From Streptomyces zhaozhouensis (lineage in GTDB: Bacteria > Actinomycetota > Actinomycetes > Streptomycetales > Streptomycetaceae): a stretch of DNA of 64,000 bases. Below the pieces are notes generated by a model. That model was not told where the DNA came from. It was given only the letters and a program-made list of their open reading frames with translations, and did no database searches. Position 1 is the stretch's first letter. Each line of letters opens with the position of its first letter. The DNA lies in the NCBI RefSeq assembly GCF_900230195.1, contig NZ_OCNE01000018.1:1-64000 (forward strand), read 5' to 3'. A program made the position numbers and the translations under genes. Positions 24,696 to 33,015 of the stretch are shown in pieces.

Positions 24696-25307
24696 GTGTT
24701 CGACACACGCGAGCTGGGTCGGCGACCCGGTGCGCTCAAGCGCCTGTCGCGGGAGGTGCCGGCCCCCGGCAGCCTCGGAGTCGAGGTCATCCGGGTGCCC
24801 GAGGGCGCTCCGTTGGAGCTCGACCTGCGTCTGGAGTCGGTGATGGAGGGTGTGCTGGTCACCGGCACCGTCCGTTTCCCGCTGGCGGGGGAGTGCGTGC
24901 GGTGCCTGGAGCCGCTGACCCGCGAGGGCACGGCGGAGTTCCAGGAGTTGTTCTCCTATCCGGACTCGGAGTTCTCGGCCCGCTTCGCGGACACCGAGGA
25001 CGAGGAGGCGGACGAGGAGAGGCTGTTCCTCCAGAACGACCTGATCGATCTGGAGCCGGTGCTGCGGGACGCGGTCGTGCTGGCCCTGCCGCTGCGACCG
25101 ACCTGCCGGGAGGACTGCCCGGGTCTGTGCCCCGACTGTGGGGCGCGGCTCGCGGAGGACCCCGAGCACCAGCACGACGAGCCCATCGACATCCGATGGG
25201 CGGCTCTGCGGGAGTTCGCCGAGGCCGGTGCCTCGGAGGAGCCCGCCGGGTCCGACAAACAAGCGAAGGCTCCCCGCTCGCGCGGGGACGAACCACAGGA
25301 GAAGTAG
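24696..25307 (+). CDS. DUF177 / YceD family protein
   Basis: A protein of at least 203 residues, linked in other bacteria to 23S rRNA accumulation and always encoded before rpmF. Visible family blocks: FDTRELGRRPG, LRLESVMEGVLVTGTV, CVRCLEPLTREG, DLEPVLRDAVVLALPLRPTC, and DCPGLCPDCG with paired cysteines. Homologues begin about 11 residues earlier (LNAPLDHRAPLV); that extension is open but begins with CTG at 24663, with GAGAAAG upstream, so the true start may be CTG. GTG 24696 is the first standard start codon. Confidence 0.9.
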   Translation: MFDTRELGRRPGALKRLSREVPAPGSLGVEVIRVPEGAPLELDLRLESVMEGVLVTGTVRFPLAGECVRCLEPLTREGTAEFQELFSYPDSEFSARFADTEDEEADEERLFLQNDLIDLEPVLRDAVVLALPLRPTCREDCPGLCPDCGARLAEDPEHQHDEPIDIRWAALREFAEAGASEEPAGSDKQAKAPRSRGDEPQEK

Positions 25308-25309
25308 CC

Positions 25310-25483
25310 GTGGCTGTTCCGAAGCGGAAGATGTCGCGCAGCAACACGCGTCACCGTCGGTCGCAGTGGAAGGCCACTGCCCCGAACCTGGTGCGTTGCG
25401 AGCGCTGCCAGGAGCCGAGGCTCCAGCACATCGCGTGCTCCAACTGCGGTACCTACAACCGTCGTCAGGTTCTCGACGTCTGA
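25310..25483 (+). CDS. rpmF: 50S ribosomal protein L32
   Basis: A 57-residue L32, MAVPKRKMSRSNTRHRRSQW, with four zinc-ligand cysteines in CERC and CSNC. GTG start 2 bases after the DUF177 stop, with CAGGAGAAG overlapping that stop. The ORF is open far upstream in this frame, but only this part is coding. Confidence 0.97.
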   Translation: MAVPKRKMSRSNTRHRRSQWKATAPNLVRCERCQEPRLQHIACSNCGTYNRRQVLDV

Positions 25484-25490
25484 TCGGCGG

Positions 25491-26351
25491 GTGACAGGCG
25501 TCATGGCACACGCCAGGAGGTCTCAACCGCGGCCCCGGGCGGCGGACGTCGCCGCGTCTCTCGCGACGCTGGAAGGGCGGCTCGGCTATCAGCTGGAGCC
25601 CGCCCTTCTGGTGCGTGCCCTGACCCACCGCAGCTACGCCTACGAGCACGGTGGCCTGCCCACCAACGAGCGCCTGGAGTTCCTCGGCGACTCGGTGCTC
25701 GGCCTGGTGGTCACCGACACGCTCTACCGTCGTCATCCCGACCTCGCCGAGGGCCAGTTGGCCAAGCTGCGGGCCGCCGTCGTGCAGGCCAGGGCGCTGG
25801 CCGAGGTGGCGCGGGGGCTCGACCTGGGCGCCTTCGTGCGCCTCGGGCGCGGCGAGGAGGGCACCGGGGGCCGCGACAAGGCGTCGATCCTCGCCGACAC
25901 GCTGGAAGCGGTGATCGGCGCGGTCTATCTGGACCAGGGACTCGACGCCGCCGACGAGTTGGTGCACCGGCTCTTCGACCCGGTGATCGAACGTTCCTCC
26001 AATCTCGGAGCCGGCCTGGACTGGAAGACCAGCCTCCAGGAGCTGAGCGCGGCCGAGGGCCTCGGCGTGCCCGAGTACGTGATCGGTGAGAGCGGTCCCG
26101 ACCACGAGAAGACCTTCACCGCCGCCGCCCGGGTCGGTGGCCAGACCTACGGCACCGGCACCGGCCGCAGCAAGAAGGAGGCGGAGCAGCAGGCCGCCGA
26201 GACGGCCTGGCGCGCCATCCGCGCCTCCCTGGATGCCGCCCGCGAGGCGGAGGCCGAGGCGGCGGCCCGCGCCGAGGCGGCGGAAGAGGCCGCGGCCGGC
26301 GACGGGGAGAACGCCAGGGACACCGCTGCCGGCGGGACGTCCGTTGCCTGA
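25491..26351 (+). CDS. rnc: Ribonuclease III (AbsB)
   Basis: A 286-residue double-strand-specific RNase. Signature NERLEFLGDSVL at residues 59-70 with the catalytic acidic residues, later DTLEAVIGAVYLDQG, then a C-terminal dsRNA-binding domain (DWKTSLQELSAAEG to KEAEQQAAETAW). An alanine/glutamate-rich tail of about 40 residues follows. In S. coelicolor, absB mutants lose antibiotic production and RNase III is a global regulator. GTG 25491 or ATG 25503 could be the start. Overlaps mutM by 8 bases. Confidence 0.96.
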   Translation: MTGVMAHARRSQPRPRAADVAASLATLEGRLGYQLEPALLVRALTHRSYAYEHGGLPTNERLEFLGDSVLGLVVTDTLYRRHPDLAEGQLAKLRAAVVQARALAEVARGLDLGAFVRLGRGEEGTGGRDKASILADTLEAVIGAVYLDQGLDAADELVHRLFDPVIERSSNLGAGLDWKTSLQELSAAEGLGVPEYVIGESGPDHEKTFTAAARVGGQTYGTGTGRSKKEAEQQAAETAWRAIRASLDAAREAEAEAAARAEAAEEAAAGDGENARDTAAGGTSVA

Positions 26352-27204
26352 GCTTCCCGAGGTCGAGGTCGTCCGCCGTGGCCTGGACCGCTGGATCAGC
26401 GGCCGCACCGTCGCCGACACCGAGGTGCTGCACCCGCGCGCCGTCCGCCGCCACCTCGCCGGGGCGGAGGACTTCGCCGCGCGGCTGCGCGGCCTCCCGG
26501 TCGCCGCGCCGCGCCGCCGGGGCAAGTACCTGTGGCTTCCCGTCGGGGACGACCTCGCGCTGCTGGCCCATCTCGGCATGAGCGGACAGCTGCTGGTGCA
26601 GCCCGACCGCGCGCCGGACGAGAAGCACCTGCGGGTGCGCGTCACCTTCGCCGACGCGGCCGGCGGCGAGCTGCGCTTCGTCGACCAGCGGACCTTCGGC
26701 GGCCTCTCGCTCCACCCGGTGCTCGCCGACGGCCTGCCCGACGTCATCGGGCACATCGCCCGCGACCCGCTGGACCCCGACTTCGACGAGGACGCGTTCC
26801 ACGCCGCGCTGCGTCGCAAGCGCACCACCGTCAAGCGGGCGCTGCTCGACCAGTCGCTGATCAGCGGGGTCGGCAACATCTACGCCGACGAGGCGCTCTG
26901 GCGCACCCGGCTGCACTACGAACGCCCCACCGCGACGCTCACCCGCCCGACCACCGAGCGGCTGGTGGCCCACGTCCGCGAGGTGATGCACCAGGCACTC
27001 GCGGCCGGCGGCACGAGCTTCGACAGCCTGTACGTCAACGTCAACGGCCAGTCGGGGTACTTCGAGCGCGCGTTGGACGCCTACGGTCGTGAGGGACTGC
27101 CGTGCCGGCGCTGCGCGACGCCGATGCGGCGCAGCCCGTGGATGAACCGTTCCAGTTACCACTGCCCCAGCTGCCAGCGCCCGCCCCGGGCGCCGCGCGG
27201 CTGA
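26344..27204 (+). CDS. mutM: Formamidopyrimidine-DNA glycosylase
   Basis: A 286-residue bifunctional glycosylase/AP lyase removing oxidised purines. The mature N-terminus PELPEVEVVRRGL supplies the catalytic proline and glutamate. Other motifs: LAHLGMSGQL, VGNIYADEALW, and a C-terminal zinc finger CRRC...CPSC (near residues 257-280). The start must be TTG at 26344, because the catalytic proline is the next codon. Overlaps the rnc stop, so it is coupled to it. Converges with the CAP-domain gene. Confidence 0.96.
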   Translation: MPELPEVEVVRRGLDRWISGRTVADTEVLHPRAVRRHLAGAEDFAARLRGLPVAAPRRRGKYLWLPVGDDLALLAHLGMSGQLLVQPDRAPDEKHLRVRVTFADAAGGELRFVDQRTFGGLSLHPVLADGLPDVIGHIARDPLDPDFDEDAFHAALRRKRTTVKRALLDQSLISGVGNIYADEALWRTRLHYERPTATLTRPTTERLVAHVREVMHQALAAGGTSFDSLYVNVNGQSGYFERALDAYGREGLPCRRCATPMRRSPWMNRSSYHCPSCQRPPRAPRG

Positions 27205-27244
27205 CGGAGCGGCACCCCCCGGGGGCGCGGCCCGGCCGGGCGCC

Positions 27245-28057
27245 TCAGAAGCCGAAGGTCTGGGTCCACCAGGGGCCGCCGCCGTCGGCGAAGTGGGCGC
27301 CGAGGCCCATCGTGGTGAAGTCGCAGTTGAGGATGTTGGCGCGGTGCCCCTCGCTGTTCATCCAGGAGTCCATGACGGACCGCGCGTTCTGCTGGCCCAT
27401 GGCTATGTTCTCGCCGCCCATGTTCGATATGCCCGCCTCGGCGGCGCGGTCCCAGGGGGTCCTGCCGTCCGGGTCGGTGTGGTCGAAGTAGCCGCGTTCC
27501 GCCATGTCCCTGCTGTGTGCCAGGGCGACGTTGGTCAGCCCGGCGTCCAGCCGCAGCGGCTGGCAACCGGACTGGCCGCGCGCCTCGTTGACCAGGCGCA
27601 GTACCGCCTCGGCCTCCCTGACCTCGGGGGACGTCGGCTCATCCGAGGGCTCGTCCTCGGTGGGGGGCGGGGCGCTGGCCTCCGGCTCCGGCTCGGGGAC
27701 CGACCTCGGCCGTTCGGTCTCCTCCGGGGTGGGCTCCGGCTCCTCGGTGGTCTCCTCGGGCTCCGGCTCCTCGCTCGGGGTCTCCTCCGCCGACTCGGTC
27801 TCCTCGGCGGTCGGTTCCTCCGACTCGCGCTCGGCGCTCCGGCTCGGCCGGGGCTCCTCGCGCTCCAGCGTCTCCGAGGCGAGGGGGGCGTCCGCGCCGT
27901 CGCCCGAGGCGTCGGTCCTGGTGTCCTCGCCCGTGAAGTGCTGCGTCAGGCCGGGCATCAGACCGCTCCCCACGGCCACCGCGCCCACGGTGAGCGCGGC
28001 GGAGGCACCGATGAGTCCGGTACGCGCGTACCCCCGCCTGCGACGATGACGTCCCAT
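27245..28057 (-). CDS. Secreted CAP/SCP-domain protein
   Basis: A 270-residue protein. An arginine-rich start (MGRHRRRRGYARTGLIG) precedes a membrane segment (about 15-35), then a long low-complexity linker rich in E, P, S and T (about 40-145) that likely spans the cell wall. The C-terminal 125 residues are a CAP domain: VLRLVNEARGQSGCQPL, LAHSRDMAERGYFDHTDPDGRTPWDRAAEAG, GENIAMGQ, NSEGHRANILN, and WWTQTFGF. Bacterial SCP proteins are extracellular; activity is generally unproven. Strong GAGGAGGG site upstream of ATG 28057. Confidence 0.9.
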   Translation of the reverse strand: MGRHRRRRGYARTGLIGASAALTVGAVAVGSGLMPGLTQHFTGEDTRTDASGDGADAPLASETLEREEPRPSRSAERESEEPTAEETESAEETPSEEPEPEETTEEPEPTPEETERPRSVPEPEPEASAPPPTEDEPSDEPTSPEVREAEAVLRLVNEARGQSGCQPLRLDAGLTNVALAHSRDMAERGYFDHTDPDGRTPWDRAAEAGISNMGGENIAMGQQNARSVMDSWMNSEGHRANILNCDFTTMGLGAHFADGGGPWWTQTFGF

Positions 28058-28207
28058 GCGTGGACCCTCCTCGTGTCGTCCAGTTGGCGATCTGGTGGCT
28101 CATCGTCCCCTTATGCACGAGATTTTCACTCGAACGGGCGATGCTTCATCGCGTGACTGTACGGCATGGGGTGGTAGGCGGAAGGGTCGCGAAAGCAAAA
28201 GAGCGGA

Positions 28208-28213
28208 TAGCGT
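28208..28213 (+). promoter_or_regulatory. -10 hexamer of a probable leaderless acyP transcript
   Basis: TAGCGT is 7 bases before ATG 28221, without a ribosome site. Confidence 0.45.
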
Positions 28214-28220
28214 GCGTCAC

Positions 28221-28550
28221 ATGCCGCACACGCCTTTCCCGCCCGCACACCACCGCTCCGCCGAAGTGCCGGAGGAGGGCGCGCGGTTGACCGTCTGGGT
28301 GCGCGGGACCGTGCAGGGCGTGGGGTTCCGCTGGTTCACCAGGGCGCGGGCGCTGGAGATCGGGGAGCTGGCGGGGTTCGCCTCGAACCTCTCGGACGGC
28401 CGGGTCCAGGTCGTCGCCGAGGGCGCGCGGGGGCGCTGCGAGAAGCTGCTCGCGTGGCTGCGCTCCGGGGACACGCCCGGCCGGGTGGCGGGTGTAACCG
28501 AGATATGGGACACACCGCGCGGGGGGTACGAGGGGTTTGACATCCGCTGA
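28221..28550 (+). CDS. acyP: Acylphosphatase
   Basis: A 109-residue enzyme hydrolysing acyl phosphates. Signature LTVWVRGTVQGVGFRWFTRARA (split: VRG, GVGFRWF) contains the catalytic arginine; SNLSDGRVQVVAEG contains the catalytic asparagine. The first 20 residues (histidine/proline-rich) are outside the usual domain. ATG 28221 is chosen for the leaderless-type -10; a GTG at 28212 is an alternative. Acylphosphatase upstream of smc is a conserved actinobacterial arrangement. Confidence 0.93.
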   Translation: MPHTPFPPAHHRSAEVPEEGARLTVWVRGTVQGVGFRWFTRARALEIGELAGFASNLSDGRVQVVAEGARGRCEKLLAWLRSGDTPGRVAGVTEIWDTPRGGYEGFDIR

Positions 28551-28734
28551 GCGGCCCCCCGCGAAGCGGGCGCGAATATGCCCCAAACTGCTTGCCATCC
28601 CCGTTGCGACGTGCAAGGCTTCCTGATCAGTGACTCTCGGCGCGCCCGCTCTCTCCGACGAAGATGACGCGGGGCGCCCTCCCCGGCGAGGCCCTGCGGC
28701 CGTGGCGCGCTGGGCGATACGCGGTGTGATCGTG

Positions 28735-28763
28735 TTGACCGTCCCACTTTTTGGTGAGACGCT
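28735..28763 (+). promoter_or_regulatory. Weak candidate promoter in the 335-base gap before the small coiled-coil gene
   Basis: The gap 28551-28885 contains TTGACC (28735-28740) and, 17 bases on, GACGCT (28758-28763). The -35 is good and the -10 weak. I see no RNA gene or other clear element in the gap. Confidence 0.3.
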
Positions 28764-28885
28764 GAAAGTCCCGCGCGGTTCTGTCGGCTGGCCCTGGAAC
28801 ACCAGGCAGAGCGCCTGTCGCGGCAGTTATCCCTCACGACCCACCACGACTTCGGTCGGTCACTCAGTGTGGAGGACCATCCATC

Positions 28886-29092
28886 ATGGCAAAGGCGCTT
28901 CTCGGTCACGTCGGCGGTTTCGACCCCCGAGTCCTCGCCGAGATGCGACGGCTTCAGCAGCGCGTCCAAGACCTGGAGACCCAGCTGGTAAGGGTCCAGG
29001 CGGAGAACGACGCGCTGGCCGCCGCCGCTCGGCAGAGCGACCCGATGCTTGACGGCATCGACGTGCGCAAGGCGGAGCCCGCCCTGACCTGA
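28886..29092 (+). CDS. Small conserved coiled-coil protein upstream of smc
   Basis: A 68-residue protein: MAKALLGHVGGFDPRVLAEM followed by a heptad-like helix (LQQRVQDLETQLVRVQAEND) and an acidic tail. GGAGGA precedes the ATG. A small gene of this kind lies upstream of smc in S. coelicolor, as I recall. Function unknown. Separated from smc by a terminator. Confidence 0.75.
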   Translation: MAKALLGHVGGFDPRVLAEMRRLQQRVQDLETQLVRVQAENDALAAAARQSDPMLDGIDVRKAEPALT

Positions 29093-29139
29093 CCTCGACG
29101 AAGAGGTCGGCGCAGGCGTACCGCCTGATTACCTTATGC

Positions 29140-29170
29140 GAGGGACGCTTCGGCGTCCCTTCGTCATTTT
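29140..29170 (+). terminator. Terminator upstream of smc
   Basis: AGGGACGC (29141-29148), TTCG tetraloop, GCGTCCCT (29153-29160), then TCGTCATTTT. One of the best intrinsic terminators here. Confidence 0.75.
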
Positions 29171-29270
29171 CGTGACGTAGTGAGTACGGGCGTTGACCCA
29201 TGGCTGGCTTACTCACTGATCTGCCCCCCATCCTCCGCGTCGAAACGGCGAATCCCCGAAGAGCGGCCGG

Positions 29271-29276
29271 TAAAGT
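29271..29276 (+). promoter_or_regulatory. -10 hexamer of a probable leaderless smc transcript
   Basis: TAAAGT lies 8 bases before GTG 29285. Confidence 0.4.
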
Positions 29277-29284
29277 CCGACGGC

Positions 29285-32200
29285 GTGCACCTCAAGAGTC
29301 TGACCCTGCGGGGGTTCAAGTCCTTCGCCTCGGCCACGACGCTGCGCTTCGAGCCCGGCATCACGTGCGTCGTGGGTCCCAACGGCTCGGGCAAGTCGAA
29401 CGTCGTCGACGCCCTCTCCTGGGTCATGGGGGAGCAGGGCGCCAAGTCGCTGCGCGGCGGCAAGATGGAGGACGTCATCTTCGCCGGTACCACGGGCCGC
29501 CCGCCGCTGGGCCGCGCCGAGGTCTCCCTCACCATCGACAACGCCGACGGCGCGCTGCCGATCGAGTACGCCGAGGTGACGATCACCCGGACGATGTTCC
29601 GCAACGGCGGCAGCGAGTACCAGATCAACGGCGACACCTGCCGGCTGCTCGACGTCCAGGAGCTGCTCTCCGACTCCGGCATCGGCAGGGAGATGCACGT
29701 CATCGTCGGCCAGGGCCAGCTCGACTCGGTGCTGCACGCCGACCCGGCCGGCCGGCGGGCGTTCATCGAGGAGGCGGCGGGCGTCCTCAAGCACCGCAAG
29801 CGCAAGGAGAAGGCGCTGCGCAAGCTGGACGCGATGCAGGCCAACCTGGCGCGGGTGCAGGACCTCACCGACGAGCTGCGGCGTCAGCTCAAGCCCCTCG
29901 GCAGGCAGGCCGCCGTCGCCCGCAGGGCCGCCGTGATCCAGGCCGACCTGCGCGACTCCCGACTGCGGCTGCTCGCCGACGACCTGGTCACCCTGCGCGG
30001 CGCGCTGCGGGCCGAGGTGGCCGACGAGGCCGCGCTCAAGGAGCGCAAGGAGGCGGCCGAGGAGCGCCTCAAGGGCGCGTTGCGCAGGGAGAACGAGCTG
30101 GAGCAGGAGGTCCGCACCCTGGTACCGAGGGTGGCCCGCGCCCAGGAGACCTGGTACCAGCTCTCCCAGCTCGCCGAACGCGTCAGGGGCACCGTCAACC
30201 TGGCGGACGCCCGGGTCAACAGCGCCCGTTCCCAGCCGGCCGAGGAGCGCAGGGGACGCGAGCCGGAGGAGCTGGAGCGCGAGGCGGCCAGGGTCAGGGA
30301 GCAGGAGGCCGAGCTGACCGCCGCGCTGGAGGCCGCCGGGGTCGCGTTGGAGGACACGGTCGCGCACCGCGCGGAGCTGGAGCGCGCGCTGGCCGACGAG
30401 GAGCGGAGGCTGAAGGACGAGGCCCGCGCGCTCGCCGACCGGCGGGAGGGTCTGGCCCGGCTGCACGCGCAGGCCAACGGCGCGCGCGGCCGCGCGGCCT
30501 CGGCAGGGGCCGACCGCGAGCGGCTCACCGCGAGCCGGGACGAGGCGCTGCTGCGCGCCACCGAGGCGCGCGAGGCGTACGAGGCGCTGCGCGCGGAGGT
30601 CGAGGGCAGGGAGGCCGACGACGGCGAGCTGGCCGAGGCGCACGAGCGGGCGAAGGACGAACTGGACGACGCGGAGACCGCGTTGTCGGCCGCGCGGGAG
30701 CGGCTGACCGGGGTGGAACGGGAGCGCGCCGCCGTCGAGGCGCGGCGCGAGGCGCTGGCGCTCGGGCTGCGCCGCAAGGACGGGACGGGCGCGCTGCTGG
30801 GCGCGGGCGAGGAGCTGGCCGGCGTGCTCGGCCCCGCGGCCGAGCTGCTGACCGTCACCCCCGGATACGAGGTGCAGGTGGCGGCGGCGCTCGGCGCCGC
30901 GGCCGAGTCGGTGGCGGTCGCGGGGCCGGCCGAGGCGGTCGAGGCGCTGCGGCTGCTGCGCAAGCGGGACGCCGGGCGGGCGGCGCTGCTGGTCGGCGGC
31001 CCGGCGGCGGACGACCACGGCGCGCCCGCCGCCGAGCCGGCGCCCGCGCCGTGGTGCTGGGCGGTCGACCTGGTGCGGGGCCCGGCCGCCCTGCTGCCGG
31101 CGGTGCGGGCGCTGCTGCGGGACGTGGTGGTGGTCGACACCCTGGACGACGCGCTGAGGGTCGTGCAGGCGCGGCCGGGCGCCACGGCCGTCACGGGGGA
31201 GGGCGACGTGCTCTCCCGGCGGCTGGCGGGTGGCGGTTCCGCGGGCGCCCCCAGCCTGTTGGAGGTGCGGGCCTCCGTAGACGAGGCGACGGCCGAACGG
31301 GAGCGGCTGACCGCGCTGGCCGCCGAGTTGACCGAGGCGCGGGACGCCGCGACCGAGCGGCGCCGCGCGGCGCGGGCCGCCGTGGACGAGCTGGCCGGGC
31401 GGCGCAGCGCGGCCGAGCGGGAGCGTTCCCGCGTGGCGCAGGACCTCGGTCGGCTGGGCGGGCAGGCCAGGGCGGCGGCGGGCGAGGCCGAACGGGCCGA
31501 GGCGGCCGTCGAGCGGGCCGGCGAGGAGTGGGCCAGGGCCGTCGAGCAGGCGGAGGAGCTGGCGGAGCGGCTGGCGGTCGCGGAGGAGGCGAGCGAGACC
31601 GTCGAGGACCCGGACACCTCGGCGCGCGACCGGCTGGCGGCCGACGGTGCCAACGCCCGGCAGACCGAGATGGAGGCCAGGCTCCAGGTCCGCACCCACG
31701 AGGAGCGGGTGCGCGGCCTGTCGGGGCGGGCCGATGGGCTGGACCGCGCGGCGCGCGCCGAACGCGAGGCGCGGGCGCGGGCCGAGCGGCGGAAGGCCAG
31801 GGCCCGGCACGAGAGCGAGGTGGCGGGCGCGGTGGCCGACGGCTCCCGCCAGTTGCTGGCGCATGTGGAGGCGTCGCTGGCCCGCGCGGAGACGGAACGC
31901 GCGGCCGCCGAGGCGGCCAGGGCGGAACGCGACCGGGCCCTGGACCGGGAGCGGGCCGCCGGCCGGGAGCTGAAGGAGGAGCTGGACAAGCTCACCGACT
32001 CGGTCCACCGGGGTGAGGTGCTGGGCGCCGAGAAGCGGCTGCGCATCGAGCAGTTGGAGACCAGGGCGCTGGAGGAGCTGGGCATCGAGCCGGCCGGGCT
32101 GGTCGCCGAGTACGGGCCGGACCAGCCGGTGCCGCCCTCCCCGCCGGCCGACGGCGAGGAGCTGCCGCAGGACCCGGAGCACCCGCGCAACCAGCCCGTT

Positions 32201-32854
32201 CCGTTCGTCCGCGCCGAGCAGGAGAAGCGGCTGCGGGCGGCCGAGCGCGCCTACAAGCAGCTGGGCAAGGTGAACCCGCTGGCGCTTGAGGAGTTCGCGG
32301 CGCTGGAGGAGCGGCACCAGTTCCTCAGCGAGCAGTTGGAGGACCTGAAGAAGACGCGGGCGGATCTGTTGCAGATGGTGAAGGAGGTGGACGAGCGGGT
32401 GGAGCAGGTCTTCACCGCCGCCTACCACGACACCGCGCGGGAGTTCGAGGGCGTCTTCAGCCGGCTCTTCCCCGGGGGCGAGGGGCGGCTGGTGCTGACC
32501 GACCCGGACTCGATGCTGACCACCGGCGTGGAGGTGGAGGCCAGGCCGCCGGGCAAGAAGGTCAAGCGGCTGTCGCTGCTCTCCGGCGGTGAGCGTTCGC
32601 TGACCGCCGTCGCCCTGCTGGTCTCGATCTTCAAGGCGCGGCCCAGCCCGTTCTACGTGATGGACGAGGTGGAGGCCGCGCTCGACGACACCAACCTCCA
32701 GCGGCTGATCCGGATCATGCGGGAGCTGAAGGACAGCTCCCAACTGATCGTGATCACCCACCAGAAGCGCACGATGGAGGTCGCCGACGCGCTGTACGGC
32801 GTCTCCATGCAGGGCGACGGGGTCTCCAAGGTCATCAGCCAGCGCCTGTCCTGA
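29285..32854 (+). CDS. smc: Chromosome segregation protein SMC
   Basis: A 1189-residue condensin ATPase. Walker A GPNGSGKSN at residues 31-39, two long coiled-coil arms rich in E, R and A flanking a central hinge (around 490-640, including VTPGYEVQVAAALGAAAESV), then signature LSLLSGGERSLTAVALL and Walker B FYVMDEVEAALDD. It acts with ScpA/ScpB (not in the window) to organise the chromosome, important at sporulation. GTG 29285 is chosen from the family N-terminus HLKSLTLRGFKSFA and the -10-like hexamer upstream. Confidence 0.97.
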   Translation: MHLKSLTLRGFKSFASATTLRFEPGITCVVGPNGSGKSNVVDALSWVMGEQGAKSLRGGKMEDVIFAGTTGRPPLGRAEVSLTIDNADGALPIEYAEVTITRTMFRNGGSEYQINGDTCRLLDVQELLSDSGIGREMHVIVGQGQLDSVLHADPAGRRAFIEEAAGVLKHRKRKEKALRKLDAMQANLARVQDLTDELRRQLKPLGRQAAVARRAAVIQADLRDSRLRLLADDLVTLRGALRAEVADEAALKERKEAAEERLKGALRRENELEQEVRTLVPRVARAQETWYQLSQLAERVRGTVNLADARVNSARSQPAEERRGREPEELEREAARVREQEAELTAALEAAGVALEDTVAHRAELERALADEERRLKDEARALADRREGLARLHAQANGARGRAASAGADRERLTASRDEALLRATEAREAYEALRAEVEGREADDGELAEAHERAKDELDDAETALSAARERLTGVERERAAVEARREALALGLRRKDGTGALLGAGEELAGVLGPAAELLTVTPGYEVQVAAALGAAAESVAVAGPAEAVEALRLLRKRDAGRAALLVGGPAADDHGAPAAEPAPAPWCWAVDLVRGPAALLPAVRALLRDVVVVDTLDDALRVVQARPGATAVTGEGDVLSRRLAGGGSAGAPSLLEVRASVDEATAERERLTALAAELTEARDAATERRRAARAAVDELAGRRSAAERERSRVAQDLGRLGGQARAAAGEAERAEAAVERAGEEWARAVEQAEELAERLAVAEEASETVEDPDTSARDRLAADGANARQTEMEARLQVRTHEERVRGLSGRADGLDRAARAEREARARAERRKARARHESEVAGAVADGSRQLLAHVEASLARAETERAAAEAARAERDRALDRERAAGRELKEELDKLTDSVHRGEVLGAEKRLRIEQLETRALEELGIEPAGLVAEYGPDQPVPPSPPADGEELPQDPEHPRNQPVPFVRAEQEKRLRAAERAYKQLGKVNPLALEEFAALEERHQFLSEQLEDLKKTRADLLQMVKEVDERVEQVFTAAYHDTAREFEGVFSRLFPGGEGRLVLTDPDSMLTTGVEVEARPPGKKVKRLSLLSGGERSLTAVALLVSIFKARPSPFYVMDEVEAALDDTNLQRLIRIMRELKDSSQLIVITHQKRTMEVADALYGVSMQGDGVSKVISQRLS

Positions 32855-33015
32855 GACCGCGGCCGCCGCCGAAGCCACCGCCTGCCGCCGACGGGCGGGG
32901 AGCGCTGGCGCTACCTTAGAGCCCCGACCCGAGAACCACAGCCGAGACCCGGAGCCGGACCCCCCGACCGCTCGCCGCGCGGCCCGGCCGGCGCCGGGCA
33001 CCACCAAGGGAAACC

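Noticed and set aside
29213..33007. 1264-codon open frame antisense to smc and into ftsY
   Set aside because: In GC-rich DNA the frames opposite a coding gene rarely contain stops. The translation is low-complexity (R, G, L, P, Q) with no family motif, whereas the plus-strand frame is a complete SMC protein.
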